Assembly: GCA_031550525.1 (NCBI GenBank)
Contig: JAVBON010000002.1
Span: 124,001 to 188,000 of the forward strand
DNA from: WRHT01 sp031550525
GTDB taxonomy: Bacteria; Desulfobacterota; Desulfovibrionia; Desulfovibrionales; Desulfovibrionaceae
DNA length: 64,000 nt
Direction: 5' to 3'
The position numbers and the translations under genes are program-made. Positions within the stretch are counted from its first letter, which is position 1. Each line of letters starts with the position of its first letter. Shown here piece after piece: positions 1 to 9,317 of the stretch. The notes beneath the pieces are model-generated. The model saw only the letters and a list, made by a program, of their open reading frames with translations. It was not told the origin of the DNA and did not search any database.

Positions 1-2
1 AG

Positions 3-506
3 CTGAATTCGCCAGGCCCTGTGCTATTCAAACAAACCAGGGTTGGCCTTAACAACCGCCACTTCAAACTTTACAAATTCCGTTCCATGCGGGTGGATGC
101 TGAAGAGCGCAAAAAAGAGTTATCCGCCTTTAACGAGATGGACGGGCAGATGTTCAAAATGAAAAACGACCCCCGTGTGACGCGGGTAGGGCGTTTTTTG
201 CGTAAAACCTCGCTGGACGAGTTTCCGCAGTTTATCAACGTGCTGAAAGGCGACATGAGCATGGTGGGCACGCGCCCGCCCACGCCGGAAGAGGTAATGC
301 AGTACGAGCCGTGGCAAAGGCGGCGCATATCGATGAAACCTGGCATTACCGGCATCTGGCAGATTAGCGGGCGCAACAATATCAAGAATTTTCAGGATGT
401 GGTCAAATACGATTTGGAATATATTGATGACTGGCATTTTTCACGTGATCTTTATATTCTTTTAAAAACTTTATGGGTGGTCCTTGCTGGCAAGGGTGCG
501 TCTTAA
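3..506 (+). CDS. Exopolysaccharide sugar-phosphate transferase, C-terminal part (left edge)
   Basis: This is the C-terminal catalytic domain of a bacterial sugar transferase (WcaJ/PglC-like family), which moves a sugar-1-phosphate onto undecaprenyl phosphate at the inner membrane and starts repeat-unit synthesis. The frame is open to the left edge, so the N-terminal part is missing. Visible family motifs in order are SPGPVLFKQTRVG, KFRSM, DPRVTRVGRFLRKTSLDE(F)PQ, GTRPP and KPGITGIWQISGR. It ends at GKGAS, as is usual for the family. The PrsT-like gene starts 18 bp downstream, so both are probably cotranscribed. In XrtA-type loci this position is held by the priming transferase. Confidence 0.93.
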   Translation: MNSPGPVLFKQTRVGLNNRHFKLYKFRSMRVDAEERKKELSAFNEMDGQMFKMKNDPRVTRVGRFLRKTSLDEFPQFINVLKGDMSMVGTRPPTPEEVMQYEPWQRRRISMKPGITGIWQISGRNNIKNFQDVVKYDLEYIDDWHFSRDLYILLKTLWVVLAGKGAS

Positions 507-524
507 ATTAAGGAGTGCTGCGGC

Positions 525-2885
525 ATGAAACGCTTTTTTATCATACTTTTACTTTCGCTGGCCGTTTTGGGCTGTTCCTCAAAAGAGGAGCGGCGCGATT
601 CTCTTATAGCCAATGCGGAAAAACTGGCGGCGCAAGATAAATGCGCCGAGGCCAGAATTGAGGCCAGAAACGCCATAAAGCTAGACCCCAACGCAGCCGG
701 GGCTTATCTGGTATTGGGCCGTTGCGAGATGAAAGAGCAAAACTGGCGCGGAGCTTTTGGTTCCTTCAACCGGGTGCTGGAATTGGAGCCGGATAACCTT
801 GTTGCCATGGAAAGCATGAGCCGCCTGTACCTTATGGCCAATGATCTGGAAAACGCCAAAAAACTTTCCGAAAAACTGCTGGCTGTCGACCCTGCTTCCA
901 TAAACTACAAAATTATCCGTGCCGGTGTGGCTCTGCGCGAAAAGCATATCATGGCGGCCGAAAAACTCCTGCTGGAAGTGCTGGCGGCCGAGGCTTACAA
1001 TGAAGAAGCCACCATAGGCCTTGCCACCGCCTATATGGAAAACGGCCAACTGGACAAGGCCGAGGCTCTTATGCTTGATGCCCTCAAGCACCGCCAGGAT
1101 TCTTTGGTTTTCCTCAACTATCTGGCCAATATATCAATGCGCGGCAAAAAATTTGCCGAAGCAGCCACTTACTTGGAGGCAATGCGCGCCTTACAGCCGG
1201 ATAACGATGCCGTAACCATGCGCCTGGCCGATATGTATATGCTTACCGAGCGCCAAAACGATGCCATGGCCCTGCTTAAAGACGTACTGGCCAAAACCCC
1301 CGGCAAAGACTCCATACGTACACGGCTGGCTGAAATATTCTATGGCGCGGGAGACGTTGAATCGGGGCTGGCCGTTTTAGACCAGGCCCCCAAAATGACT
1401 GCGCCAATCAGATTCAGCAAGGCCTCCGGCCTGATGCGCCTGAACAGGAGCGATGAGGCAATCGCGGAATTGCAGTCCATAAGCAACGCTCCGGAAGCCG
1501 GCCCAACAGGCCTTGCGGCCAAGCAACGTCTGGCTGAAATTTATGTGTTGCAAAACAAAACTGATGCGGCGCTGGCCGAGCTTAACGAAGTAGTAAAACG
1601 CAACCCCAACGACAATAAGGCGTTGGCCCTGCGCGGCAGAATTTTCTACCTGCGCGGCAGCTACACAGAGGCCGTGGCCGACCTGCGCATAGTGCTGCGC
1701 GATAACCCCAAAGACGCCAGCAGCGCGCTGGCCCTGGCCGAATCGCAACGCTCCCTTGGCACGCCAAAATTGGCTGAGGAGACTTTAAAGGCCTCCATAG
1801 CCGAATCGCCATCCTACATGCCCAGCTACCTTCTGCTCTCGGCGCTGCAACGTGTTGGAGGCAATAACAGCGCCGCTCTGGAAACCATTAAGAGCGGCGC
1901 GGAAAAAACCGACAGCCCAGAGCTCCACTTTGCCTATGTGGACCAACTCGTTATGTCCCAAGACTATAAAACAGCGCGTGCCTACCTTGATAAACTTGCC
2001 GCGCGTGAAGATCTGTTCCTGCAAGCCACCATGCGCAAGGCGGCTCTGGCCGCCGAGCAAAAGCAATACCGTGAGGCGCGCGATTTTTATGCCGCCGTGC
2101 TGGCTAAAAACCCCGATTACGGCCAGGCCGCCGAAGGCTATGTGCTTATGGAAGTTGCCGCAGGGCGTAACAGCCAAGCCCTAGCCTGGGCTAAAAAACG
2201 CGCGGATGAGCGGCCTGAAGACCCCAGCGCCATGGCCTTGCTGGGTGAAGTGAACCGTGAGAACAAAAAAATTCCGCAGGCCATTCAAAACTTTAAAGAT
2301 GCCTCCATTCTGGCCCCGCGCTGGGAGCAGCCCTATATTCGCATAATTCAGCTTTACCGCCAGCAAAACAAGGCGGACGAAGCCGTAAGCTACCTGCGCG
2401 CGGCTTGGGAAAATAACCCGGATAACTATACCCCGGCGGTAATTCTTTCTTCCTACTATGAATCCATAAAGGAATTTGCCAAAGCGGAAGAAATTTACCG
2501 CCAGGTTCTGGCGCGCACGGCAGATTTGCGCGCCGTGGAAAACAACCTGGCCTATATAATAACACAGCACAACGCCACCCCAGAGCGGCTTAACGAAGCG
2601 CTGCAACTGGCGTTAAACGCGGCGGCCACCGGTTCGCCCCAGGCATTGGATACCTTGGGTTGGGTTTATTACAAGCAGAATAAACTGCCGGAAGCTCTTG
2701 AAAGCATAAACAAGGCCTACCAGGCTGGCGGCGACAAATCGCCTGCCATCAGCTACCATCTGGCCGTGGTTCATCATGCCATGGGCAACGCAGCCGAAGC
2801 CAAAAACATACTGCAAGAGCTTTTGAACAGCAAAAAAGATTTTGACGAAAAGCAGGATGCCGAAAAGCTGCTGAAGCAACTATAG
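525..2885 (+). CDS. prsT: PrsT-like TPR-repeat lipoprotein of an XrtA-type EPS locus
   Basis: A 786-residue protein with a lipoprotein signal (hydrophobic stretch followed by LGC, Cys17) and tandem TPR motifs over almost the full length (for example residues 36-130 and 560-760). Length, lipobox and TPR content match PrsT, the large TPR lipoprotein of exosortase/PEP-CTERM exopolysaccharide loci. The neighbours on the right (beta-barrel protein, Wzz, kinase-like and ExeA-like ATPases) are the same set as in those loci. The likely role is a periplasmic scaffold in polymer export. Symbol by similarity and context only; a generic TPR lipoprotein is the alternative. Confidence 0.8.
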   Translation: MKRFFIILLLSLAVLGCSSKEERRDSLIANAEKLAAQDKCAEARIEARNAIKLDPNAAGAYLVLGRCEMKEQNWRGAFGSFNRVLELEPDNLVAMESMSRLYLMANDLENAKKLSEKLLAVDPASINYKIIRAGVALREKHIMAAEKLLLEVLAAEAYNEEATIGLATAYMENGQLDKAEALMLDALKHRQDSLVFLNYLANISMRGKKFAEAATYLEAMRALQPDNDAVTMRLADMYMLTERQNDAMALLKDVLAKTPGKDSIRTRLAEIFYGAGDVESGLAVLDQAPKMTAPIRFSKASGLMRLNRSDEAIAELQSISNAPEAGPTGLAAKQRLAEIYVLQNKTDAALAELNEVVKRNPNDNKALALRGRIFYLRGSYTEAVADLRIVLRDNPKDASSALALAESQRSLGTPKLAEETLKASIAESPSYMPSYLLLSALQRVGGNNSAALETIKSGAEKTDSPELHFAYVDQLVMSQDYKTARAYLDKLAAREDLFLQATMRKAALAAEQKQYREARDFYAAVLAKNPDYGQAAEGYVLMEVAAGRNSQALAWAKKRADERPEDPSAMALLGEVNRENKKIPQAIQNFKDASILAPRWEQPYIRIIQLYRQQNKADEAVSYLRAAWENNPDNYTPAVILSSYYESIKEFAKAEEIYRQVLARTADLRAVENNLAYIITQHNATPERLNEALQLALNAAATGSPQALDTLGWVYYKQNKLPEALESINKAYQAGGDKSPAISYHLAVVHHAMGNAAEAKNILQELLNSKKDFDEKQDAEKLLKQL

Positions 2886-2947
2886 CCACAACTCCGCCCG
2901 GACCGCCTGCGCCTTAAGCGTATGGCGGTCGAGCGGCTTGCGTACAT

Positions 2948-4255
2948 ATGAACAAGAGCCGGTTAAGCGCAATAGCGCTGACAATACGTTTTTTACCGCG
3001 TTTGCAATGCGCAATATGCATTATGGCCACCTGTCTATTAGTGGCCGGACATGCAGTTGCCGAGGTGCGCTTTACACCCGGCGTAAGCGCACGGGCACGC
3101 TGGACCGACAACCTGTTCATGAAAGACAATGCCGATTTTGAATACCTGGTAAAACCCACCGCTGAATTTATATACAGCGCGGACCGCTCCTCCATTCAGG
3201 GCAACGCCGACGTTGCCCGCTACATGTATGCGGATCAAAATCAGTATGACAGAACGGAATATACCGTAAACGCCAAAGGCGCGCACAAATTCAGCGAGCG
3301 CCTTAGCGCGGAGTTGAGCGGCGGATGGGTGAGCGACTACAGTATTGACGATTACAGAGACAGCACCGGCGTGCTGCAAAATAACGTGCGCCGCGATACC
3401 TACACCGTGGCCCCCACCATTATCTACCAGCTTACGGAACTTGACACGCTGACCCTCAGTCTTAATTATGCCGACGCCACCTATGCCGAAACTTCCTTCG
3501 CCAATTACACCATGGCGGCTGCCAGCCTGTTCTGGCAGCATTATCTGGTAGAAGGCACCGTGGCTCTGCAAGGCCAGGCAAACTGGCAAAATTTCAGTTT
3601 TGACGAACCGGAAGCAACCTACCAAAGCGGGTTTATTCCGTTTTTGGGAACGGAGTACAATATAAATCGCCATACGGTACAAAACGTGTACAACGCCATG
3701 TTCGGCATTTATTGGCTGCCCATATCCAGGTTGAGCATACAGGTGCTGGTCGGCGGCAACTATACGCAATCGGCCGTAACGTCCAAAACCGACTCCACGC
3801 AGTACTCTTTTGGAAGCATCGCCGGAACGGACAGCACTAAGGAAACTAAGCATTACAACAATACCGGCTTCAGCGGCCAGGCCAACATCCAATGGCAGCT
3901 TGAAACCGGCAACTTGCGGCTTGTTGCGCGGCAAAGCCACGTCCCCTCGATTTATGGCGAGATTAAAGTTGTCAACTCACTTTCTTTAAACGCGCATAAA
4001 AGATTTAGCGACAGGCTGAGCGGCAACTTGGCGCTCTATTACAGCAACTCTAAAACCGATGACACCTCCGGCGCCAACAGGCTGAAAAAAAACTATTATT
4101 TGCTTAGCGGCTCCGGTACCTACAAATTATTGGAAGATTTTGCCATGCAACTACGTTATGCGTACGAGCACGGTAACGACAAAATCAACGATGATAAGGA
4201 TCGGGCCAACTCGCTTACGTTGCAATTCACCTACGCTCTGCCCATGCAATTTTGA
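2948..4255 (+). CDS. Outer-membrane beta-barrel protein of the EPS export locus
   Basis: A 435-residue protein with an N-terminal signal sequence, probably cleaved after AVA at residue 38. The rest is rich in alternating aromatic and polar segments (GNLALYYSNS, NSLTLQFTYA) and ends with a terminal Phe, the typical outer-membrane insertion signal. It fits the PEP-CTERM-system-associated outer-membrane protein family (TIGR03016-like) that sits between PrsT and the chain-length protein in XrtA loci. It probably acts in export of the polymer across the outer membrane. Its stop codon overlaps a possible upstream ATG of the next gene. Confidence 0.75.
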   Translation: MNKSRLSAIALTIRFLPRLQCAICIMATCLLVAGHAVAEVRFTPGVSARARWTDNLFMKDNADFEYLVKPTAEFIYSADRSSIQGNADVARYMYADQNQYDRTEYTVNAKGAHKFSERLSAELSGGWVSDYSIDDYRDSTGVLQNNVRRDTYTVAPTIIYQLTELDTLTLSLNYADATYAETSFANYTMAAASLFWQHYLVEGTVALQGQANWQNFSFDEPEATYQSGFIPFLGTEYNINRHTVQNVYNAMFGIYWLPISRLSIQVLVGGNYTQSAVTSKTDSTQYSFGSIAGTDSTKETKHYNNTGFSGQANIQWQLETGNLRLVARQSHVPSIYGEIKVVNSLSLNAHKRFSDRLSGNLALYYSNSKTDDTSGANRLKKNYYLLSGSGTYKLLEDFAMQLRYAYEHGNDKINDDKDRANSLTLQFTYALPMQF

Positions 4256-4266
4256 TGGAAGGACAC

Positions 4267-6021
4267 ATGAACCAAAATAATTTTAGCGAAATACACATGG
4301 TAATAGACGTGCTGCGCAGGCGCAAACGTCTGCTTGTGGTCACAATATTCTGCTGCCTGCTGTTAAGTCTTCTGCCAGTTATGCTGCTGCCTTCCATGTA
4401 CCAGAGCACGGCCGTTATTTTGATTGAAAGTCAGGAAATACCGCAGGAACTGGTACGCTCAACCGTTACAGGCTATGTTGAGGAGCGCCTCAAGGCCATA
4501 ACGCAAATATCTTTAAGCCGCGCCAATCTGCTGAGCATTATCGAAAGGCACGGTTTGTATCAGGAAGAAAAAAACCGCATGACCACTGAAGAAATTGTGG
4601 AAAAAATGCGTAAAGATATTTCCATGGCGCCAATCCAGGCCGACGTCATAGGCGCCAGCGGGCGTCCTGTGGCTGCTACCATAGCTTTTTCACTGAGCTA
4701 CAAAAACAAAAACCCGCGCATGGCTCTTAATACCACCAACACGCTGGTATCGCTGTTTTTGGAAGAGAACTACAAAAGCCGCGAGGCCAAAGCCTCCACC
4801 ACCTATGGCTTTTTAGAAAAGCAATTGGCCGAGCTAAGCCAGCAGATGAATACCATTGAAGCCGAAATAGCCAAATTTAAGGACACACATCTTACGGCCC
4901 TGCCGGAAATGGTGGCCATTAACCTGCAAAATCTGGAGCGCATCCAGCGCGAGCTGGACACAAAGCGTGAATATATACGCAGCCTTACCGACCGCAAGGT
5001 TTACCTTGAAGGGCAACTTGCCACACTCTCGCCTACCCGCCCCTATGCAGGTACCGACGGACGCGCGGTGCTTCAACCGGCTGAAGAACTGCGGGTGCTG
5101 CGTAACCAATACATATCTCTTAGCGCCACCCGTTCGGAAAAACACCCGGATATTATCAGCCTCAAGCAAAAAATAGCCGCTCTGGAGGCTTATGTTGGCG
5201 ATAACTCCAGCGCGCTGGAAGATTTGAAAAAAAGAAAAATGGAGCAAGAGGTAAAAATAACCAACCTTTTGGCAAAATACACCTCCAACCACCCGGAAGT
5301 GCAGGCCGCGCAAAAAGAACTGGCCGCCATTGAAGCCCTTATTGCCGAGGCCTCCACAGCCAAAAAAACCAGAAGCTCCCAACCCACGCCGGATAACCCT
5401 GCCTATATAACTGTGGACACCCAGCTTAAATCCACCATGCTTGAAATAGAAGCTGAAAAAAACAACATGTCGGATTTGCAGCGTAAATATGACGATTACC
5501 AGAAAAGGGTGGAAGAATCGCCGCAAGTTGAGCAAACCTACCGCAAGCTCCAGCGCGATTTGAACGTGACGCAGTTGCAGTACCAAGAGAACATGGCCAA
5601 GCTTATGACCGCCCGCGAGGCCAAAGTGCTGGAAGAAGAAAGGGTGGGCGAGCGTCTGACCCTGATAGATCCGCCCATCATGCCGGAATCGCCCATATCA
5701 CCTAACCGCCTGTTACTTCTGGCTGTCGGTTTCGTTGTATCTTTTTGCATAGGCGGCGGCACAGTCGCATTGCGTGAAATGCTTGATTCCAGTCTGCACG
5801 GTCTTTATCAGGTATCGGCCATCACCCCCCTGCCTGTGCTGGTAAGCATACCCTACTATGCCACCAATATGGAAAAGCGCAAACGCCGCACCCAACGCAA
5901 TATTATTATAGCTGCCGGCATAGTGCTGATTATTGGCATGACTCTGCTGTTCCACTTCGCTTTCATGCCCTTGGACGTACTTTTTTATACGCTGCTGACT
6001 AAAATACAGGCGCGCTTTTAA
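4267..6021 (+). CDS. Wzz-like polysaccharide chain-length determinant (XrtA type)
   Basis: A 584-residue inner-membrane protein that sets chain length and couples polymerisation to export. It has an N-terminal Wzz segment with a transmembrane helix near residues 22-42, a long periplasmic coiled-coil region (about 150-440, with repeated QLAELSQQMNTIEAEI-like heptads), a second helix near 480-500 after the proline-rich PESPISPNR, and a third hydrophobic segment near the C terminus. There is no kinase domain in the same chain; the ATPase is the next gene. The start at 4267 is preferred over 4252 because GGAAGGA lies at the right distance from it. Confidence 0.88.
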   Translation: MNQNNFSEIHMVIDVLRRRKRLLVVTIFCCLLLSLLPVMLLPSMYQSTAVILIESQEIPQELVRSTVTGYVEERLKAITQISLSRANLLSIIERHGLYQEEKNRMTTEEIVEKMRKDISMAPIQADVIGASGRPVAATIAFSLSYKNKNPRMALNTTNTLVSLFLEENYKSREAKASTTYGFLEKQLAELSQQMNTIEAEIAKFKDTHLTALPEMVAINLQNLERIQRELDTKREYIRSLTDRKVYLEGQLATLSPTRPYAGTDGRAVLQPAEELRVLRNQYISLSATRSEKHPDIISLKQKIAALEAYVGDNSSALEDLKKRKMEQEVKITNLLAKYTSNHPEVQAAQKELAAIEALIAEASTAKKTRSSQPTPDNPAYITVDTQLKSTMLEIEAEKNNMSDLQRKYDDYQKRVEESPQVEQTYRKLQRDLNVTQLQYQENMAKLMTAREAKVLEEERVGERLTLIDPPIMPESPISPNRLLLLAVGFVVSFCIGGGTVALREMLDSSLHGLYQVSAITPLPVLVSIPYYATNMEKRKRRTQRNIIIAAGIVLIIGMTLLFHFAFMPLDVLFYTLLTKIQARF

Positions 6022-6032
6022 CGGATAGATAT

Positions 6033-6812
6033 ATGAGCAAAATAGAAAAAGCACTTAACAAGGCGATGCTGCAGCGCCAATTGCGCACGGGCAACACCCC
6101 CTATACGTTTGACAAGGCCGAACCACTTGGTGCCCCCACCTACACGCGCACTGCAGTAGAATCGACCATGAGCGTCGAGCTGTTGGAAAGAGAGCGCCTT
6201 TTGGGCGGCACGCAAGCCACGGCGCTGCGCGATGCCATAAACCTGCTGCGCACGCAGATTTTGCAAAAAACCCGAGGCAACGACTGGACCACAATAATGG
6301 TTAGCAGCCCCAACCCGGGTACAGGTAAAACCACCATTGCGGCCAACATAGCCATAAGCATAGCGCGCGAGCTTAACCATACTGCCCTGCTGGTTGATAT
6401 AAACCTGCAAAAGCCGGATATTGCGGCAAGGCTGGGCCTGGGCGAGAAATACGGCCTTTCCGATTACCTGCTGCACCAAACCCCCATTGAAAATCTGCTG
6501 GTCAACCCAGGGCTGGAAAAATTGGTGGTGCTGCCCGGCGGCGAGCCGGTGGCGCACTCGGCGGAAATTTTGGGTTCCGCCCGCATGAAACAACTGGTAA
6601 ACGAGCTGAAGCACCGTTATTCCGACCGCTACATCATTTTTGACGCCCCGCATATTGTGGATTCGCCCGACGCGCTCATTTTTTCTGAATATGTCGATGC
6701 AGTGCTGCTGGTGGTGGGAGATTCCGAAACCAAAAGCGACGAGTTGCGCAAAACGCTTGAGCTGCTGAGCAACCGTAATATACTTGGCATTGTGCTGAAC
6801 AAGGTGCGTTAA
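6033..6812 (+). CDS. BY-kinase-like ATPase of the EPS locus
   Basis: A 259-residue cytoplasmic P-loop protein related to bacterial tyrosine autokinases (CapB/EpsG/XrtA-associated). Walker A is SPNPGTGKTT (about residues 92-101), Walker A' is ALLVDINLQKPD (about 118-129) and Walker B is YIIFDAP (about 206). The N-terminal helix (MSKIEKALNKA) is the usual interaction segment with the Wzz partner. The C terminus stops at LNKVR with no tyrosine cluster, so classic tail autophosphorylation is doubtful from the sequence. It lies 11 bp after the Wzz gene and 1 bp before the next ATPase gene. Confidence 0.85.
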   Translation: MSKIEKALNKAMLQRQLRTGNTPYTFDKAEPLGAPTYTRTAVESTMSVELLERERLLGGTQATALRDAINLLRTQILQKTRGNDWTTIMVSSPNPGTGKTTIAANIAISIARELNHTALLVDINLQKPDIAARLGLGEKYGLSDYLLHQTPIENLLVNPGLEKLVVLPGGEPVAHSAEILGSARMKQLVNELKHRYSDRYIIFDAPHIVDSPDALIFSEYVDAVLLVVGDSETKSDELRKTLELLSNRNILGIVLNKVR

Positions 6813-6813
6813 A

Positions 6814-7968
6814 ATGTATGAAAATTTTTACGGACTGAAAGCCAAACCGTTCAACATCATTCCCAACCCGGATATGGTGTACGGCAGCAAGCGCCACAAA
6901 CAGGCCCTTACCTACCTGAACTACGCCCTGGCCGACGATATCGGCTTTGTGCTCTTCACGGGCGACGTGGGCACCGGCAAAACCACCATGTTGCGCCGTT
7001 TTCTGTCTGAAACCACGCCCGATACCGATGTAGCGGTAATTTTCAATACCAACGTATCGGCCCTGGAGCTTCTGCAAGTCGTTTTAAGGGAATACGAGAT
7101 AGAGCCGATACCCGCCAGCAAGGTGGAATGTCTGGCCGCGCTTAACGACTACTGCATTGATAACTTTGCCAAAAACCGGCGCACCCTGCTTATTATAGAC
7201 GAAGCCCAAAACCTTTCGCGCGAGGCGCTGGAAGAAGTGCGCCTGCTCTCCAACCTGCAAAGCAACAACCAGTGCCTGTTGCAGATGATTCTGTGCGGCC
7301 AGCCCGAGCTTAAAAGCATTATCCATGCCCCCGGTTTTGAGCAGTTATCGCAGCGCATTGCCGTACGTTACCACCTTACCCCCCTTAACAGGGAAGAAAC
7401 GGGCGAATACATACGTTTCCGTCTGTCCTGCGCCGGTGGCGAAAATGCGGAACTGTTTGACGAAGAGGCTATAGACCTTATTTACGCCAACACCAACGGC
7501 ATACCGCGCTCCATAAACATTTTGTGCAATACATCGCTGGTGTACGGTTTTGCCGACGAGCTGCCCAAAATAACCAGAGATGTGGTGCAAACCGTTATAG
7601 ATGAAAACGGCGGCATGGATGCGCCTGAAGGCGAAGCAGCCCAAGGGCAAGATACATTCGCCCCAGCGGTTGCCCCTGATGCGCCCCTGTATTCGAATGC
7701 CCATTTGCAGGCGCCAAACACCTCCGGTTATGGCCAACAGCTTTATGCATTGAAAAATGAGGTAAAACGGCTGTCCGACAGATTGACCTGGCTGGAGACC
7801 AACCCAACCTTGCCGGATGAAGGCAACGATAAAATGCTCAAGGCCTTAACCGCCCTTGTAGATAACGAACGCACCAGATACGAGCAGCTTCAGCGGCATA
7901 CGGTAAAGCTTGAGCAAGAAGTGCTCATACTGCGTAAAAAATTGAGTATGTTTGAAAAGAACAATTGA
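6814..7968 (+). CDS. ExeA/GspA-like AAA ATPase (XrtA-associated)
   Basis: A 384-residue ATPase. The N terminus YGLKAKPFNIIPNPDMVY is characteristic of the ExeA/XrtA-associated ATPase family. Walker A is GDVGTGKTT (about residues 50-58) and Walker B is LLIIDEAQNL (about 125-134), followed by sensor-like LCGQPEL. A proline-rich linker (about 268-310) leads to a C-terminal coiled coil (about 315-384). It probably energises assembly or export of the polysaccharide machine. The gene is almost abutting the kinase-like gene, which supports cotranscription. Confidence 0.85.
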   Translation: MYENFYGLKAKPFNIIPNPDMVYGSKRHKQALTYLNYALADDIGFVLFTGDVGTGKTTMLRRFLSETTPDTDVAVIFNTNVSALELLQVVLREYEIEPIPASKVECLAALNDYCIDNFAKNRRTLLIIDEAQNLSREALEEVRLLSNLQSNNQCLLQMILCGQPELKSIIHAPGFEQLSQRIAVRYHLTPLNREETGEYIRFRLSCAGGENAELFDEEAIDLIYANTNGIPRSINILCNTSLVYGFADELPKITRDVVQTVIDENGGMDAPEGEAAQGQDTFAPAVAPDAPLYSNAHLQAPNTSGYGQQLYALKNEVKRLSDRLTWLETNPTLPDEGNDKMLKALTALVDNERTRYEQLQRHTVKLEQEVLILRKKLSMFEKNN

Positions 7969-8032
7969 TTTATAGGTTTTCGCCTTTTCAAAAAAACACA
8001 AAACGACTTTTCTCTTTCAGGAATACCCCAGC

Positions 8033-9307
8033 ATGGCGAGCTCTGTTTTAAAAGTTGCGACTGCGCACATGATTGTGGTGTTAGGTTCCAGCGGGGCCAA
8101 AGCCATTGCCTTTGCCACATCCATTATCCTCGCCCGGGTGCTGGGCGCGGAAAGCTTTGGGCAACTCAGCCTTTTTACGGCCACCATGCTCATTACCTGG
8201 CAGGTGCCTCCAGCCTTTGATACGGCTTTTATCCGCTATGCCAAGGCAACCGACTCCAAAGACGATATTATTGATTCGCTACGTGCCGCCACGCGCCTGA
8301 AACTGCTCTTTGCCGGCCTGGCCATCTTAAGCGCCTTTCCAATTTCCGCTTTAGTAAACAATTTCAGCGGCGAAGTGGCCCATAACGGCAACCTGGTGGC
8401 GGCAGGCATAATTTGCGGCAGCATGCTCAGCTTTGTGTCCAGCCTGGCCAACATAATGCGGGTGCGCGAGCAGTTCGCCAAATATTCTTTGGTGCAGGGC
8501 GTATACAACCTGGCGATTTTTCTGGTTGTCGTGTTTATGGCTTACGTACTTCAAGCCGCCAGCATACAAAACGTTCTGTTTATATACATGGCCATGGCCC
8601 TTGCTTTTGGCGGGGGCAGTCTGGGCATCGTAATCAAATTCTCCGGTAATCCGTTTAAATCCACGGATAAAGCAAAAAAAAATATTTTCAGCTTCGGCAA
8701 ATGGGTTTTTTTGGTAACGGTGGCCTTTCACTTTGCCTCGCGCATCGACATTCTTACCCTACCCTATTTTATAGAGTATACCCAAGTTGGCATATACGCC
8801 GCAGCCTTACAGTTACTTCTAATTATAAACACGCTCAATTCGTCAATGAGCGCTGTTTTCATGCCTCGCGCCATACTAGCTATAAAATCGCGCGAGAACA
8901 TGACCAATTATTTTAAAGAATCTGCCATACCCATCTGCTTAGTGCTATGCGCCATTATTGTGCTTTATATTATCGCCCCGTTCTGCTTTGGCTTGTTTTT
9001 TCCACCAGAGTATGCCCCGGCCACAAACATTTTTCGCATACTTCTAATAGGGCAACTTTTTCAAACCGTTTACTTGCCGTTTACATATTTGTATTATGCC
9101 ATTGATAAACTTGGTATTCGTTGTGCACTTGAATATTCCAAGCTCGCTTTAATGCTGGCCCTGCTTGTGGTGTTCATTCCGTTGCGCGGTATGCCAGGCG
9201 CTGCTGAAGCCATGAGCGCGGCCATAGCTATAAACTGCATTATGTGCATTGGGCTTTTCGTTGTTTTATTCAGAGGCTTGAATACCTTTACAGCCAAGAG
9301 AGACTAA
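8033..9307 (+). CDS. Polysaccharide flippase (Wzx/MATE-like)
   Basis: A 424-residue integral membrane protein with about 12 hydrophobic segments spread over the whole length, in the oligosaccharide flippase/Wzx style (N-terminal SSGAKAIAFATSIILARVLG, a typical first-helix pattern). It would flip undecaprenyl-linked repeat units to the periplasm. AGGAA upstream of the ATG serves as ribosome binding site. The 64-bp gap from the ATPase gene has no obvious terminator, so it may belong to the same transcript. Confidence 0.85.
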   Translation: MASSVLKVATAHMIVVLGSSGAKAIAFATSIILARVLGAESFGQLSLFTATMLITWQVPPAFDTAFIRYAKATDSKDDIIDSLRAATRLKLLFAGLAILSAFPISALVNNFSGEVAHNGNLVAAGIICGSMLSFVSSLANIMRVREQFAKYSLVQGVYNLAIFLVVVFMAYVLQAASIQNVLFIYMAMALAFGGGSLGIVIKFSGNPFKSTDKAKKNIFSFGKWVFLVTVAFHFASRIDILTLPYFIEYTQVGIYAAALQLLLIINTLNSSMSAVFMPRAILAIKSRENMTNYFKESAIPICLVLCAIIVLYIIAPFCFGLFFPPEYAPATNIFRILLIGQLFQTVYLPFTYLYYAIDKLGIRCALEYSKLALMLALLVVFIPLRGMPGAAEAMSAAIAINCIMCIGLFVVLFRGLNTFTAKRD

Positions 9308-9317
9308 TAAAGGAAAT

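Noticed and set aside
3038..3940. 300-codon minus-strand ORF opposite the beta-barrel gene
   Set aside because: Shadow frame; the plus-strand gene has signal peptide, terminal Phe and operon context.
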